64,000 bases of DNA from Cellulomonas sp. KRMCY2 (GCF_000526515.1 NZ_JAGF01000001.1:3038001-3102000), one strand, 5' to 3'; shown: positions 19,965 through 29,839, counted from the first letter of the stretch. Numbers and translations: made by a program. Notes: generated by a model not told the origin, from the sequence alone.

Positions 19965-22290
19965 CCCTGCGGGCCCCCTTGCGCCGGTTGTCCGCTGCGG
20001 TGGTCAGCGCGTCGTCGTCGGACGGGTCCTCGGTGACGCCCTGGTCGTCGGCGGTGCCCTGATCCGCCTCCGGTTCGCCGTCGGCCGGGTCCGGTTCGAG
20101 GTCGGGGACGACGAAGCCGGCGGCAGCCTCGTCGGACGGCACGTCGCCGGCCGCGGCTGCCTCGACCTCGGACGCCTCGGCCGCGGCTACGTCGACCTCG
20201 GACGCCTCGACCTCGGATGCGTCCGCCTCGTCGTCGGCTGGCTCGGCCCCGGCCTCGGGAGTCTCGACCTCGGAGGCGCCCGCCTCGTCGTCGGCGACCG
20301 TCTCGTCAGCCACCGTGTCATCAGCAACCGCCTCGTCGTCACCGACGTCGTGACCACCGGAATCCTGCTCGTGCACGCCGTTCTCGTCGGACACCGGGGC
20401 ACCCTCGACCGTCACGGCGGTCGCTGCGAAGCGTGCCTCGACGTCGTTGGCGCGCTCGAGCGTGAGTCGTGACGGCACCGGGTCGTGGCCGAGCAGGTTG
20501 CGCAGCTCGTCCAGGTAGGACGTGATCGACTCGCGCTGACGGTTGAGGTCCTCGACCTGGCGCTGGGCGCTGGTGCGCTCGCGCTCGGCCTCGATCATCG
20601 CCTCCGAGAGCGTCTTCTCGGCGTGCTCGCGAGCCTCCGCGACGACGCGATCGGCGTTCCGGCGTGCGTTGGAGAGCAGGTCCTTGGCGTGCGAGTCGGC
20701 ATCCTTCCGGACCTTCTCGGCCTGCTCGAGCGCGTTCGCGACGCGCAGCTCGGCCTCGGCGGCGTGCGCCTCGGCGTCGGCGACGAGCCGCTCGGTCTCG
20801 ACCCGGGCCGCCTCGTGGCGCTCGGCGTCGGAGCGCTCGGCTGCCTCGCGACGGGTCGCGATGGCGATCTCCGCCTCGGCGAGCGCCGCGCGCACCTCCT
20901 CGCGGCGTGCGTCGGCCTCGGCTGTCGCGCTCGTGGTCACGTCCGCCGCCGTGCGACGGGCTTCGGTGAGCTGGCGGTCGACCTCGAGCCGCGTCAGCTC
21001 GCGCAGCTCGGTGGTCTCGCGCTCCGTGGTCGTGAGCAGCTCGGTGGTCTCCCGCTCGGCCAGCGCCCGCAGCTCGGTGGTCTCGCGTTCCGTCGTGGTC
21101 CGCAGGTGACCGGCCTCACGCACGGTGGTCTCGCGCAGCTCGGTGGTCTCCCGCTCGGCGGTCGCGCGGAGCTCGAGGGCGTACTGCTCCGCCTCGGCTC
21201 GCACCTCGGTGACCTCCTGGGTGAGCGCGTTGCGGGTCATCGTGAGCTCGTCGGCGACGGCGGACCGCTGCTCGGCGACCTCGCGGTCGGCGGTCGCCTT
21301 CACGAAGCCGGCGTACTGGTCCGCCTCGGTGCGCAGCGCGGTGGCACCGACCTCGGCGCGACGGAGCACCGCTCGCGCCTCGCGCTCCGCGGCGCCACGA
21401 ACGTTGTCGGCGTATTCCTGGGCCTCGGTGCGCAGGGCGGCTGCGGCCGACTCGGCGCGCTGGTAGAGCTCGGCCGAGCCGGTCTCGGCGCCTGTGCGCA
21501 GGGCCGCGGCGTACTGCTCGGCGTCTGCGCGCAGGGCCGCGGACTCCGCCTCGGTGCGCTGGCGCAGCTCGGTCGTGTCGACGTCGGCCGACGCGCGAAG
21601 GTCCTGGGCGTACCGCTCCGCCTCGTCACGGGCCCGGCTCGTCTCCGCCTGGCTCGTCGACCGCAGCTCGGCGGCGGCCTGCTCGGTGGACACGCGCAGC
21701 TCGGTGGTCTCGAGCTCGACGGTTGCTCGCAGGGTGCCGAGCTCGCGCTCCAGACCGGTGCGGCGCTCGTTCTCCTCGGTCGTGATCGCGCTCGAGATCC
21801 GAGCGGCCTCACGCTCGGCCGAGCCGACCAGCTCTTCGGCCCGCCGCTGGGCGGCGGTCAGGGTGCTCTCGGCCTCCGACGCTGCCGTGCTGCGCAGCTC
21901 CTCGGCCTCGCGGCGTGCCGTCGCCAGGAGCTCGGCGACCTCGTTCTCGGCGCGCGCCCGCAGCTGACCCGACGCGAGCTTCGCCCGCGCCAGGGAATCG
22001 GCTGCCTGCGCGTTGGCCTGCGAGACGACGTCGGAGGACTGCTCCTCCGCCGACCGCAGCAGCTGCTCGATCCGGGTGCCGAGCCCGGAGTAGGTGGGGC
22101 GCTCGGCCTCGCGGAGCTGGCGGTGCGCCTCGGAGAGCTCCCCGGACACCTGCATTGCCTTGTTGTCCATCTGCTCGACCTGCGCGCGTGCGTCGGTGAG
22201 CTGCTGTTCGAGCTGCTGGAGTCGCTGCTCGACCTGGGCGCGCTCGTAGCCGCGCATCACCACCGGGAAGAGCGATCGCTCGTCGGGCAC
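19957..22290 (-). CDS. Long DivIVA/Scy-like coiled-coil protein
   Basis: The 777-residue protein begins with a DivIVA-like segment (FPVVMRGYERAQVEQRLQQL) and continues as an almost unbroken coiled coil to about residue 615. Short degenerate repeats based on ERETTELR fill about residues 350-440. The last 150 residues form a very acidic Glu/Asp/Ala tail. This layout resembles Scy and other actinobacterial polar-growth or cytoskeletal proteins. The GTG at 22290 is chosen because AGGAGG lies six bases upstream (22297-22302); a GTG at 22341 would add 17 residues but lacks such a site. It is probably cytosolic or membrane-associated at growth sites. Confidence 0.85.
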   Translation of the reverse strand: MPDERSLFPVVMRGYERAQVEQRLQQLEQQLTDARAQVEQMDNKAMQVSGELSEAHRQLREAERPTYSGLGTRIEQLLRSAEEQSSDVVSQANAQAADSLARAKLASGQLRARAENEVAELLATARREAEELRSTAASEAESTLTAAQRRAEELVGSAEREAARISSAITTEENERRTGLERELGTLRATVELETTELRVSTEQAAAELRSTSQAETSRARDEAERYAQDLRASADVDTTELRQRTEAESAALRADAEQYAAALRTGAETGSAELYQRAESAAAALRTEAQEYADNVRGAAEREARAVLRRAEVGATALRTEADQYAGFVKATADREVAEQRSAVADELTMTRNALTQEVTEVRAEAEQYALELRATAERETTELRETTVREAGHLRTTTERETTELRALAERETTELLTTTERETTELRELTRLEVDRQLTEARRTAADVTTSATAEADARREEVRAALAEAEIAIATRREAAERSDAERHEAARVETERLVADAEAHAAEAELRVANALEQAEKVRKDADSHAKDLLSNARRNADRVVAEAREHAEKTLSEAMIEAERERTSAQRQVEDLNRQRESITSYLDELRNLLGHDPVPSRLTLERANDVEARFAATAVTVEGAPVSDENGVHEQDSGGHDVGDDEAVADDTVADETVADDEAGASEVETPEAGAEPADDEADASEVEASEVDVAAAEASEVEAAAAGDVPSDEAAAGFVVPDLEPDPADGEPEADQGTADDQGVTEDPSDDDALTTAADNRRKGARRGA

Positions 22291-22419
22291 AGGAAACCTC
22301 CTGGGAGAGCCGCCCTGGCGCCTCTGGATGGCGTCAGGCACGCCGGCCAGGACCCCGACCTGTGACGGTCGTGGTCAGCACCGGTTCACCACGGGCAGCC
22401 GATCGGCAGGCCCGGCGCC

Positions 22420-22463
22420 CAGCCTAACGGTCGACGCCGCGGGGCCCCAGCCGAACGGTCGAC
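22420..22463. repeat. 16-bp direct repeat in the divergent 22291-22553 gap
   Basis: CAGCCTAACGGTCGAC (22420-22435) and CAGCCGAACGGTCGAC (22448-22463) differ at one base and start 28 bp apart. They lie between the divergent coiled-coil gene and the 22554 membrane-protein gene, the natural place for a shared regulator. I see no convincing promoter hexamers in this gap. Confidence 0.5.
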
Positions 22464-22553
22464 CTGCCTCGACAGGGGTGCGCGGTCGTGACTCACCGTG
22501 CCCGGAACGTGCCTCTCGCCTAAGGTGGACCGTCACGTCTGAAGGGACGGCCT

Positions 22554-24110
22554 GTGCTCCAACGTGTTCTCGCGTCGCTGTTGTGCGTGCTCGGCGCTGC
22601 TGCCATCGGCCTCGGGATCGCCTCGGCGACCCTCTGGCGGTCGTCCGACACCCTGGTCGCCACGGGGTCGGCCGCACCCGGCACGACGCTGCTGATGACC
22701 GAGCCCGGCGTGCTCGATCTCGCCGCCGACGAGGTGACCGTCACGGCGTCGGCGGAGTCCGGTGAGCAGATCGTGATCGCCCTGGGACGCACCGCGGACG
22801 TCGAGGCGTGGATCGGCGACGACGCGCACACCCGGGTCACCGGCCTGGCGAGCTGGGATGCCCTGAGCACGGTGGACGTCGCGGCGGTCGAGCAGCCTGC
22901 GGAGGGTGAGGCGGCCCCTGCGGAGGGCGAGGCAGCGCCCGCGGAGACTGAGGCAGCGCCCGCAGAGACTGAGGCAGCGCCCGCAGAGACTGAGGCAGCG
23001 CCCGCGGAGGCCGAGGCGGCGCCCGCTGAAGGTGAGGCGGCACCTGCCGAGGGCGAGGTCGTGCCCGGTGCCCCGGATCCGTCCGGGTCCGACCTCTGGC
23101 TGACGGAGGTCGCCGGCGCGGACGAGGCGACCCTGGAGTGGACCCGCCAGGACGGCAGGTGGAGCGTCCTGGTCGCGACCACGGGCGAGGACGCGGGCCC
23201 GGCGACGATCACCCTGACCTGGCCGCAGGTCGTCACGACACCATGGCTCACGCCTGCTGTCGGCGGCGGCTCGGCCCTCCTGCTCGCCGGTCTGATCTGG
23301 TGGGTCCTGCTGCTGATCCGTCGTCGGCGGCCGGCTCCCGTCCTGGTCACCGCCGGCCGGGTACGGACCGCTGCGCACGCGGCGCCGGAACCGGCACCGG
23401 AGAGCCCGGCCGATGTCGTGACGGTGCCGCTCACGCGTCGTGCCATCCGCGAGCTCGAAGAGGCACAGAGCCGCCGCCACGAGCGCGAGCGGACCCGCTC
23501 GGCGTTCCCGGTGCGGATCGCCGGCCCGGATCACGGTGCTGACGACCGTCACGGTGCTGGTGTCAGCGGGACGCCGGGCGCCGCACCGCTGGGGAGCGGG
23601 AACGACACTGCTTCCCGGAGCGCGAGCCATCGGTCGACGGTGCCGGAGCCGGAGCCGGAGCCGGTGTCGCACGAGCCGGTGTCGCACGAGCCGGTGCCCG
23701 ACGGGCTGGTGTCCGACGAGTCGGTCGACGGACGTGCACGCCGCGAGTCCGCGGTCCGGTGGGGCAGACGTCCGATCCTCAACCCGCGGCTGCGTCGTTC
23801 CCGCCGTGATGCGACAGGTCCGGACGCGACCGGTGACGCCGTCGTCGCGTCGACCGCAGCCGTCTTCACCCCTGGCGGGACGCCGACCGGCGCACCACCG
23901 GTGCAGGCGCCACCGACGTCGAGCACGTGGGGCCATGCGGTCTCCGGGCCGACGGCCGCCCATCAGGCGTCGGCATCGGCCGACGCCTGGCGACGCGCCT
24001 GGGGCTTCCCGAACGCGGGCTCGGCCCCCGATCCGGACGGCAGGCCGGCTGCCGGGACACCCGAGGGCAACGACGACCAGACCGGCACCACCCAGGGAGG
24101 CCACCGATGA
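22554..24110 (+). CDS. Membrane protein with an Ala/Glu/Pro heptapeptide repeat
   Basis: The 518-residue protein has an N-terminal membrane helix (about residues 4-26), an extracytoplasmic domain, a second membrane helix near residues 240-262 (GGGSALLLAGLIWWVLLLI), and a long basic, disordered cytosolic tail rich in Arg, Pro and Asp. Between the helices, about residues 117-171, eight copies of the seven-residue unit E-x-E-A-A-P-A form a spacer, encoded by 21-bp DNA repeats. The GTG start follows GAAGGGACGG. It overlaps the lipoprotein gene after it (ATGA). No family is recognised; a role at the cell envelope is likely from topology alone. Confidence 0.8.
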   Translation: MLQRVLASLLCVLGAAAIGLGIASATLWRSSDTLVATGSAAPGTTLLMTEPGVLDLAADEVTVTASAESGEQIVIALGRTADVEAWIGDDAHTRVTGLASWDALSTVDVAAVEQPAEGEAAPAEGEAAPAETEAAPAETEAAPAETEAAPAEAEAAPAEGEAAPAEGEVVPGAPDPSGSDLWLTEVAGADEATLEWTRQDGRWSVLVATTGEDAGPATITLTWPQVVTTPWLTPAVGGGSALLLAGLIWWVLLLIRRRRPAPVLVTAGRVRTAAHAAPEPAPESPADVVTVPLTRRAIRELEEAQSRRHERERTRSAFPVRIAGPDHGADDRHGAGVSGTPGAAPLGSGNDTASRSASHRSTVPEPEPEPVSHEPVSHEPVPDGLVSDESVDGRARRESAVRWGRRPILNPRLRRSRRDATGPDATGDAVVASTAAVFTPGGTPTGAPPVQAPPTSSTWGHAVSGPTAAHQASASADAWRRAWGFPNAGSAPDPDGRPAAGTPEGNDDQTGTTQGGHR

Positions 24111-25093
24111 CCGGTCGGCGTGTCACCGTCGCGAGCACCCTCACCGTCGCCGCCCTGCTCCTGGCGGCGTGCACCCCGCCACTGCCCGTACCGGCTCCCG
24201 ACGCCGTGCCGGCCGCCATGCCGCCGGCGATCTCCACGGAGCAGGTCGAGCGCATCCTCGCCGACCTCGACGTGACGGTCGAGGAGGCGGACGTGGCCTA
24301 CAGCGCCGACCTGCTCGATCCTCGGCTGACCGGCCCGGCCCGCGCGATGCGGGCCACCGAGTACGCACTGCGCCTGGCGGGCGACACCGAGGCGATCACC
24401 GCCGTGCCGCCCGTGGCGCAGACGATCGTCGCGCCGACGACGGACACCTGGCCGCGCACCGTGATGGTGATCACCGAGCCGCCCGAGGACCTCCAGGCCC
24501 CGCTGCTGCTGACCCTCGTGCAGGAGGGCCCGCGCGACCCCTATCGGCTGTGGTCGTGGGCGCGGCTCTTCCCCGGTGTCGCCGTCCCGGCGATCGCCCA
24601 GCCCGAGGTCGGCAGCCTGCCGGTCGAGCCCGACGCGGAGTCGCTCGCGGTGTCGCCGAAGGCGGTCGTCGAGCAGTACGTCGACGTGCTGACGAGCGGC
24701 GCGGGGTCGCAGTACGCCGCATCGTTCAGCGACGACCCGTTGCGCGCCGGGATCGTCGCGACCCGGGAGGCCTACGCCGGTCTCGTCGTCGACAAGGGCA
24801 GCCTGACCGAGACCTACCAGCCGTACGAGTCGGGCCCGTACTCGATCGCGACGGCCGACGGTGGTGCGATCGTCGTCGGGGCCGTCCAGACCGTCACGAC
24901 GATCACCCTCGACGACAGCACCCTGACGATCGGCGACCAGACGGCAGCCCTCCTCGGCAAGCAGACCGTGGCGAGCAACCTCGCCATCACCTGGTTGAGC
25001 GTCGTCGCCTTCGCCGTCCCGCCGGCCGGCTCGACCGACCCCATCACGGTGCTCGGCGCCGAGCACTCCCGCATGCAGGTGACGGGCGAGTAA
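24107..25093 (+). CDS. Lipoprotein of unknown function
   Basis: The 328-residue protein has a clear lipoprotein signal: basic start TGRR, hydrophobic stretch and lipobox LLAAC with Cys near residue 22, followed by a Pro-rich linker. The mature part consists of two similar-sized alpha/beta regions, about 45-190 and 205-325, with no catalytic motif that I recognise. Repeated Thr/Val-rich strands (AVQTVTTITLDDSTLTIGD) suggest a secreted beta-rich domain. ATG at 24107 overlaps the stop of the preceding membrane protein, so the two are translated together and probably act together at the membrane. An earlier in-frame start would lie within that gene. Confidence 0.85.
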   Translation: MTGRRVTVASTLTVAALLLAACTPPLPVPAPDAVPAAMPPAISTEQVERILADLDVTVEEADVAYSADLLDPRLTGPARAMRATEYALRLAGDTEAITAVPPVAQTIVAPTTDTWPRTVMVITEPPEDLQAPLLLTLVQEGPRDPYRLWSWARLFPGVAVPAIAQPEVGSLPVEPDAESLAVSPKAVVEQYVDVLTSGAGSQYAASFSDDPLRAGIVATREAYAGLVVDKGSLTETYQPYESGPYSIATADGGAIVVGAVQTVTTITLDDSTLTIGDQTAALLGKQTVASNLAITWLSVVAFAVPPAGSTDPITVLGAEHSRMQVTGE

Positions 25094-25139
25094 CCTCCCC
25101 CCGTCACGACCAGCCGGACCGCGAAATGAGAGCAGGACG

Positions 25140-26090
25140 ATGACCCAGCCAGCCGGACCCCAGCCGCGCCTCGACGTGCGCGGTGCAGTCGACCTCTCGA
25201 ACCTCGGTCGCCCGCCCGCCCCGGCGCCCGGTGGCCCGGCGGCCGGCGGTCCTGGCGCTGACTCGGCCGGTGTCGTGGTCGACGTGACCGAGGCGAGCTT
25301 CGCCGACGTCGTCCAGCGGTCCGTCCAGGTGCCTGTCGTCTTCGTCCTGTGGGCGGCGTGGAGCGAGGCGAGCACGGCCGTCACCGAGACGCTTGTCGCA
25401 CTGGCCGGCGAGTACGGCGGCCGCTTCCTGCTGGCCCGCGTCGATGCCGACGGGAGCCCGCAGATCGCCCAGGCCTTCGGTGCGCAGACCGTGCCGGCCG
25501 TCGTGGCCGTGCTCCGCGGGCAGCCGCTCCCACTGTTCCAGGGGCAGGCCGGCCGCGAGGAGATCCGGGCCGTCCTCGACCAGCTCCTGCAGGCGGCCGC
25601 CGCGAACGGGGTCACCGGGACGGTGACCGGCCCCGGCGAGGAGCCGCAGGAGGTCGCTGAGCCCGAGGAGCCGCCGCTGCCGCCGCTGCACCAGGCTGCT
25701 TTCGACGCGATCGAGCGGGACGACCTCGACGCCGCCGTCGTGGCCTACGAGCAGGCGCTGCGACAGGACCCGCGCGACTCGATGGCGGCCGTCGGCCTCG
25801 CACAGGTCGGGCTGCTCCGCAGGACCCATGACGTCGACCCGGCCGCGGCGCGCGAGGCCGCCGCGGCAGCACCGAAGGACGTCGACGCCCAGCTCGTGGT
25901 CGCGGACCTCGACCTGCTCGGTGGGCACATCGAGGATGCCTTCGCGCGTCTGGTCGACCTCGTGCGGGTGACCGCCGGGCCGGACCGCGAGGCGGTGCGG
26001 CTGCGGCTGATCGATCTCTTCGCCGTTGTCGGCGACACCGACCCGCGCGTGCTCGCGGCCCGGCGTGCGCTCGCCAGCGCGCTGTACTGA
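25140..26090 (+). CDS. ybbN: YbbN/CnoX-like thioredoxin-TPR protein without active-site cysteines
   Basis: The 316-residue protein has a disordered Pro/Ala/Gly N-terminus (about 1-40), a thioredoxin fold (about 43-150) and a helical TPR-type C-terminal half (about 180-316), as in the chaperone-linked YbbN/CnoX family. The usual WCxxC is replaced by WAAWSEAS, so it cannot do thiol-disulfide exchange; the cis-proline in QTVPAVVAV is kept. It probably works as a holdase or interaction module in the cytosol. The ATG follows GAGAGCAGGACG, 46 bases after the lipoprotein gene, and may be in the same transcript. Confidence 0.9.
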   Translation: MTQPAGPQPRLDVRGAVDLSNLGRPPAPAPGGPAAGGPGADSAGVVVDVTEASFADVVQRSVQVPVVFVLWAAWSEASTAVTETLVALAGEYGGRFLLARVDADGSPQIAQAFGAQTVPAVVAVLRGQPLPLFQGQAGREEIRAVLDQLLQAAAANGVTGTVTGPGEEPQEVAEPEEPPLPPLHQAAFDAIERDDLDAAVVAYEQALRQDPRDSMAAVGLAQVGLLRRTHDVDPAAAREAAAAAPKDVDAQLVVADLDLLGGHIEDAFARLVDLVRVTAGPDREAVRLRLIDLFAVVGDTDPRVLAARRALASALY

Positions 26091-26137
26091 CTCGCCGGCG
26101 CTACAGACTCGCCGGCGCTGCAGACCTCGCCGGCGAG
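26089..26137. repeat. 17-bp tandem repeat between convergent ybbN and glgB
   Basis: GACTCGCCGGCGCT occurs at 26089-26102 and 26106-26119, and a third copy (26123-26137) contains the perfect 12-bp palindrome CTCGCCGGCGAG. The first copy begins inside the ybbN stop codon. The palindromic GCCGGC cores could form stems in either direction, so a bidirectional terminator is likely. Confidence 0.6.
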
Positions 26138-26152
26138 CTGTCCTGAGCTGCC

Positions 26153-28354
26153 CTACTGCCCCTCGGGCACCAGCATCAGCGTGCCGAGCGGCGGGAGCTG
26201 CAGGGTGACCGAGTACGGCCGGCCGTGCACCGAGTCCGCGACGGCATGGGCCTGGCCGAGGTTGCCGACCCCTGAGCCGCCGTACGGCTCGGCGTCGGTG
26301 TTCAGGGCCTCCCGCCAGGTGCCACCGCTCGGCAGGCCGAGGCGGAAGTCGTGGTGCGCGGTCCCGGCGAAGTTGACCACCACGACGACGACCCGGCCGC
26401 TGCCGTCGCGCCGGAGGTAGCTCAGCACGTTGTGCCCGGCGTCCTGGGAGTCGATCCACTCGAACCCGGCCGGGTCGTTGTCGAGGGCCCAGAGGGCGGG
26501 CTCGCCGCGGTAGAGCCGGTTGAGGTCCGTCACGAGACGCGAGACGCCTGCGTGCTCGGGGTAGGCGAGGAGGTGCCAGTCGAGGCCGAGGCCCTCGGCC
26601 CACTCGTTCGACTGGCCGAACTCGCCGCCCATGAACAGGAGCTGCTTGCCCGGGTGCGACCACTGGTAGGCGAGCAGGGACCGGAGCCCGGCGGCCTGCT
26701 GCCAGTGGTCGCCCGGCAGCTTGCGCAGCAACGAACCCTTGCCGTGCACGACCTCGTCGTGGCTCAGCGGCAGCACGAAGTGCTCCGAGAACGCGTAGAC
26801 CAGCGAGAACGTGACCTCGTGGTGGTGGTAGCGCCGGTTGATCGGCTCCTCCGCGAGGTAGCGCAGGGTGTCGTTCATCCAGCCCATGTTCCACTTGAGC
26901 CCGTACCCGAGGCCGCCGGCATCGGTCGGTGCCGTGACACCCGGCCAGGCGGTCGACTCCTCGGCGATCATCAGGATGCCCGGCGTGCGACGGTAGGCCG
27001 TCGCATTCGTCTCCTGGATGAACCGGATCGCCTCGAGGTTCTCCCGCCCGCCGTGGATGTTGGGCCGCCACTGCCCGTGGCTGCGCGAGTAGTCCAGGTA
27101 GAGCATCGAGGCGACCGCGTCGACCCGCAGGCCGTCGATGTGGAACTCCTCGAACCAGTAGGTGGCGTTGGCGACCAGGAAGTTGCGCACCTCGTTGCGA
27201 CCGAAGTTGAACACGTACGTGCCCCAGTCGGGCTGCTCGCCGAGCAGCGGGTCCGGGTGCTCGTACAGCGGGGTGCCGTCGAAGCGGCCGAGCGACCACT
27301 CGTCCTTGGGGAAGTGCGCCGGGACCCAGTCGAGCAGGACGCCGATACCTGCCTGGTGCAGGCGGTCGACCAGGTAGCGGAAGTCGTCGGGGTGGCCGAA
27401 GCGTGCGGTGGGCGCGTAGTAGGAGCTGACCTGGTAGCCCCAGGAGCCACCGAACGGGTGCTCGGCGACCGGCATCAGCTCGATGTGCGTGAAGCCGAGA
27501 CTCTGGACGTACTCGGTCAGCTGGTCGGCGAGCTCGCGGTAGCCGAGGCCCGGCCGCCACGAACCGAGGTGGACCTCGTAGATGCTCATCGGGCCGGTGT
27601 GCGGGTTGCTCGCCGCGCGGTGGGCGAGCCACTGCGCATCGCCCCAGGTGTGGCCCGACGCGATGACGACCGACGCCGTCGCCGGTGGCACCTCGGTGCC
27701 CTTGGACAGCGGGTCGGCCTTCTGGCGCCACGACCCGTCGTTGCCGAGGATCTCGAACTTGTAGCGGTCACCGGCGACGACCTCCGGGACGAAGAGCTCC
27801 CAGATGCCGCTGCCGCCCAGGCCCCGCATGGCGTGCGCCGCACCCTGCCAGTGGTTGAAGTCGCCGACGACCCGCACGGCCCGCGCGTTCGGCGCCCACA
27901 CGGCGAAGGCCGTCCCGGTGACCTCGCCCAGGACGCTCGGGTAGGTGCGCACGTTGGCGCCGAGGACCGTCCACAGCTCCTCGTGCCGACCCTCGCTGAT
28001 CAGGTGGAGGTCCACCTCGCCGACGCTGGGCAGGAACCGGTAGGGATCGTCGGCCACCGTCGTCACGTCGCCGTAGGTGACGCGCAGGCGGTAGTCGGGT
28101 ACCCCGGCTGCACGGATCGCGCAGACCCACACCCCGCCGTGCTCGTGCCGGGCGACGTGGTCGCCGTCCGGCGTGACGACGACGACCGCGTCGGCGAGCG
28201 GCCGCAGGACGCGGATCGTCACGATGCCGCCGTCCTGGTGGCCGCCGAGGATGCGGTGCGGGTCCTGGTGGACGCCGCCCGCAATCGCGTCGAGCTCGGC
28301 GGTGAGCACCTCACGTGCTTCGGGTGCTGGCAGAGAGCTCGGCGACGTGGTCAT
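26153..28354 (-). CDS. glgB: 1,4-alpha-glucan branching enzyme
   Basis: The 733-residue enzyme introduces alpha-1,6 branches into alpha-glucan. It has the N-terminal CBM48-type domain ([20 protein letters not shown] region at about 151-170) and the GH13 catalytic barrel, with nucleophile Asp412 in [13 protein letters not shown], acid/base Glu465 in IAEEST and the [10 protein letters not shown] motif. Length and order of motifs are those of a complete GlgB. It is the last gene of glgE-treS-mak-glgB on the minus strand, 84 bases after mak. In the GlgE route it branches the linear maltosyl chains made by GlgE. Confidence 0.97.
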   Translation of the reverse strand: MTTSPSSLPAPEAREVLTAELDAIAGGVHQDPHRILGGHQDGGIVTIRVLRPLADAVVVVTPDGDHVARHEHGGVWVCAIRAAGVPDYRLRVTYGDVTTVADDPYRFLPSVGEVDLHLISEGRHEELWTVLGANVRTYPSVLGEVTGTAFAVWAPNARAVRVVGDFNHWQGAAHAMRGLGGSGIWELFVPEVVAGDRYKFEILGNDGSWRQKADPLSKGTEVPPATASVVIASGHTWGDAQWLAHRAASNPHTGPMSIYEVHLGSWRPGLGYRELADQLTEYVQSLGFTHIELMPVAEHPFGGSWGYQVSSYYAPTARFGHPDDFRYLVDRLHQAGIGVLLDWVPAHFPKDEWSLGRFDGTPLYEHPDPLLGEQPDWGTYVFNFGRNEVRNFLVANATYWFEEFHIDGLRVDAVASMLYLDYSRSHGQWRPNIHGGRENLEAIRFIQETNATAYRRTPGILMIAEESTAWPGVTAPTDAGGLGYGLKWNMGWMNDTLRYLAEEPINRRYHHHEVTFSLVYAFSEHFVLPLSHDEVVHGKGSLLRKLPGDHWQQAAGLRSLLAYQWSHPGKQLLFMGGEFGQSNEWAEGLGLDWHLLAYPEHAGVSRLVTDLNRLYRGEPALWALDNDPAGFEWIDSQDAGHNVLSYLRRDGSGRVVVVVVNFAGTAHHDFRLGLPSGGTWREALNTDAEPYGGSGVGNLGQAHAVADSVHGRPYSVTLQLPPLGTLMLVPEGQ

Positions 28355-28438
28355 GGGTTCACCCTGCCACGGGCGGAGCCTCCTCGCACGGGTCCGAGCA
28401 CGTGGCGGGGCAGCAGCGCGACCGGATGCGCCGTCCGG

Positions 28439-29839
28439 TCAGGGGAGGAGGCCGAGCAGACGGTCGACGGCGTCCAGCGGGATGGCGACCCAGTCCGGCC
28501 GGTTGCGGAACTCGTAGACGACCTCGTACAGCGCCTTGTCGAGCTCGAGGGCTGCGAGCAGCAGGTCCTCAGCGGCGTCCTGGTCGATGGCAGGGCCCTG
28601 GTCCGCCTCCTGGTGGTAGCCGGTGACCAGCTGGGTGCGCGCGGTGGCGGCCCACTGCGATGAGGACGCGTGCCCGACGGCGGCCGCGTAGTCGATCGAG
28701 CGGAGCATCCCCGCGAGGTCGCGCAGGGCGAGATCCGGCCGGATCTTCTCGGCGGCGGCCGCCTGCGGCTCACCCTCGAAGTCGAGCACCGACCAGCCGC
28801 GCGCCTCGGAGCGGAGCACCTGGCCGAGGTGGTAGTCGCCGTGCACCCGCTGGAGTGGTGGGAGGCCTTCGACGCGTTCGACGGCGGTGAAGGCCCGGTC
28901 GATCGCCGGCACGCGTCCGAGCAGCACCGGGGCGGCCTCGACGGCTGCGGCGGCGCGGCTGCGCAGGGTCGCGACGACGGCATGGGTCGCCGCGGCCCGT
29001 GCTGTCGGGCTGCGGGGTCCCCGCTCGTCCGAGCGGACCGGCAGGGCCGTCCGCAGGGCGCGGTGCATCTGCGCCGTGGTCCGCCCGAGGTCATGGGCGA
29101 GGGCCCCGAAGTCGACACCGTCGCGCGCGCACCGGCACGCGAGCTCGAAGCCGTCCTCGGCGTCGGGCACGAGCTCGCTGAGCACGCCGAGGTGCCCGAC
29201 GTCGTCCCGGCTCGGGTCGGCGCCCGGCCACGAGCCGGTCAGCCAGGCCAGCGGGCGCGGTACGCCGGGCCAGCCGACGCGGCTCAGGGCGAGCGGGACC
29301 TCGACGTCGGGGTTCGGCCCGGCGCTGAGCCCGCGGAAGACCTTGAGGATGGCGGGTGTGGGGGTCGCCGGGACCAGGACCGACGTGTTGGACTGCTCGC
29401 CGGTGAGCACCCGGGCCCCGGTGAGGTCGGCCCCGGCGATCGGCTCCGGCGGGTCCGCAGGTTCGGCAGCGGCGAACCAGGCACGCAGGAAGGCGGCGTC
29501 GTGCGGGCCGTCGACGACCAGCCGCGATGCGCCGTGCCGGCCACCGGGCAGGGTGCCGATCACCCCGGGCCGGTCGAGGCCGTCGTCGTCCCGGACCACG
29601 ACCGGGACCTGGAGGGTCCCACCCTGGGGCAGCCGGAACAGGTGGACGAGCACCTGGGCCTCGGCCGACGGATCGACGAGGTCGATGACGGCGACGGGGT
29701 GCACCGTGGTGCCGCTGCCCTTCGCCGGGAACCAGCGCTGCCGTGGCGCCCAGTCCTGCAGGAGCGCGAGCATCTCGTCGGACGGTTGGGCGCGCCCGAC
29801 GAGCGGGTGGTCGGTCGTGCTCGGTGTCCTCGCGTCCAT
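28439..29839 (-). CDS. mak: Maltokinase (Pep2)
   Basis: The 466-residue protein phosphorylates maltose to maltose 1-phosphate with ATP, the activated donor for GlgE. The C-terminal kinase lobe has the aminoglycoside-phosphotransferase-like motifs VHGDYHLGQVLRSE and SVLDFEGEPQAA. The N-terminal lobe carries QRWFPAKGSG, typical of maltokinases. It lies 71 bases after treS and before glgB. The start ATG at 29839 leaves a short disordered N-terminus before QDWAPRQRWF. The protein is separate from treS here, unlike the TreS-Pep2 fusions of some bacteria. Confidence 0.95.
   Translation of the reverse strand: MDARTPSTTDHPLVGRAQPSDEMLALLQDWAPRQRWFPAKGSGTTVHPVAVIDLVDPSAEAQVLVHLFRLPQGGTLQVPVVVRDDDGLDRPGVIGTLPGGRHGASRLVVDGPHDAAFLRAWFAAAEPADPPEPIAGADLTGARVLTGEQSNTSVLVPATPTPAILKVFRGLSAGPNPDVEVPLALSRVGWPGVPRPLAWLTGSWPGADPSRDDVGHLGVLSELVPDAEDGFELACRCARDGVDFGALAHDLGRTTAQMHRALRTALPVRSDERGPRSPTARAAATHAVVATLRSRAAAAVEAAPVLLGRVPAIDRAFTAVERVEGLPPLQRVHGDYHLGQVLRSEARGWSVLDFEGEPQAAAAEKIRPDLALRDLAGMLRSIDYAAAVGHASSSQWAATARTQLVTGYHQEADQGPAIDQDAAEDLLLAALELDKALYEVVYEFRNRPDWVAIPLDAVDRLLGLLP

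Noticed and set aside
20485-22365. Plus-strand open frame of 626 codons opposite the coiled-coil gene
   Set aside because: Its Leu/Gly/Arg repeats are just the complement of the Glu/Arg/Ala coiled-coil codons; no start signal or family.
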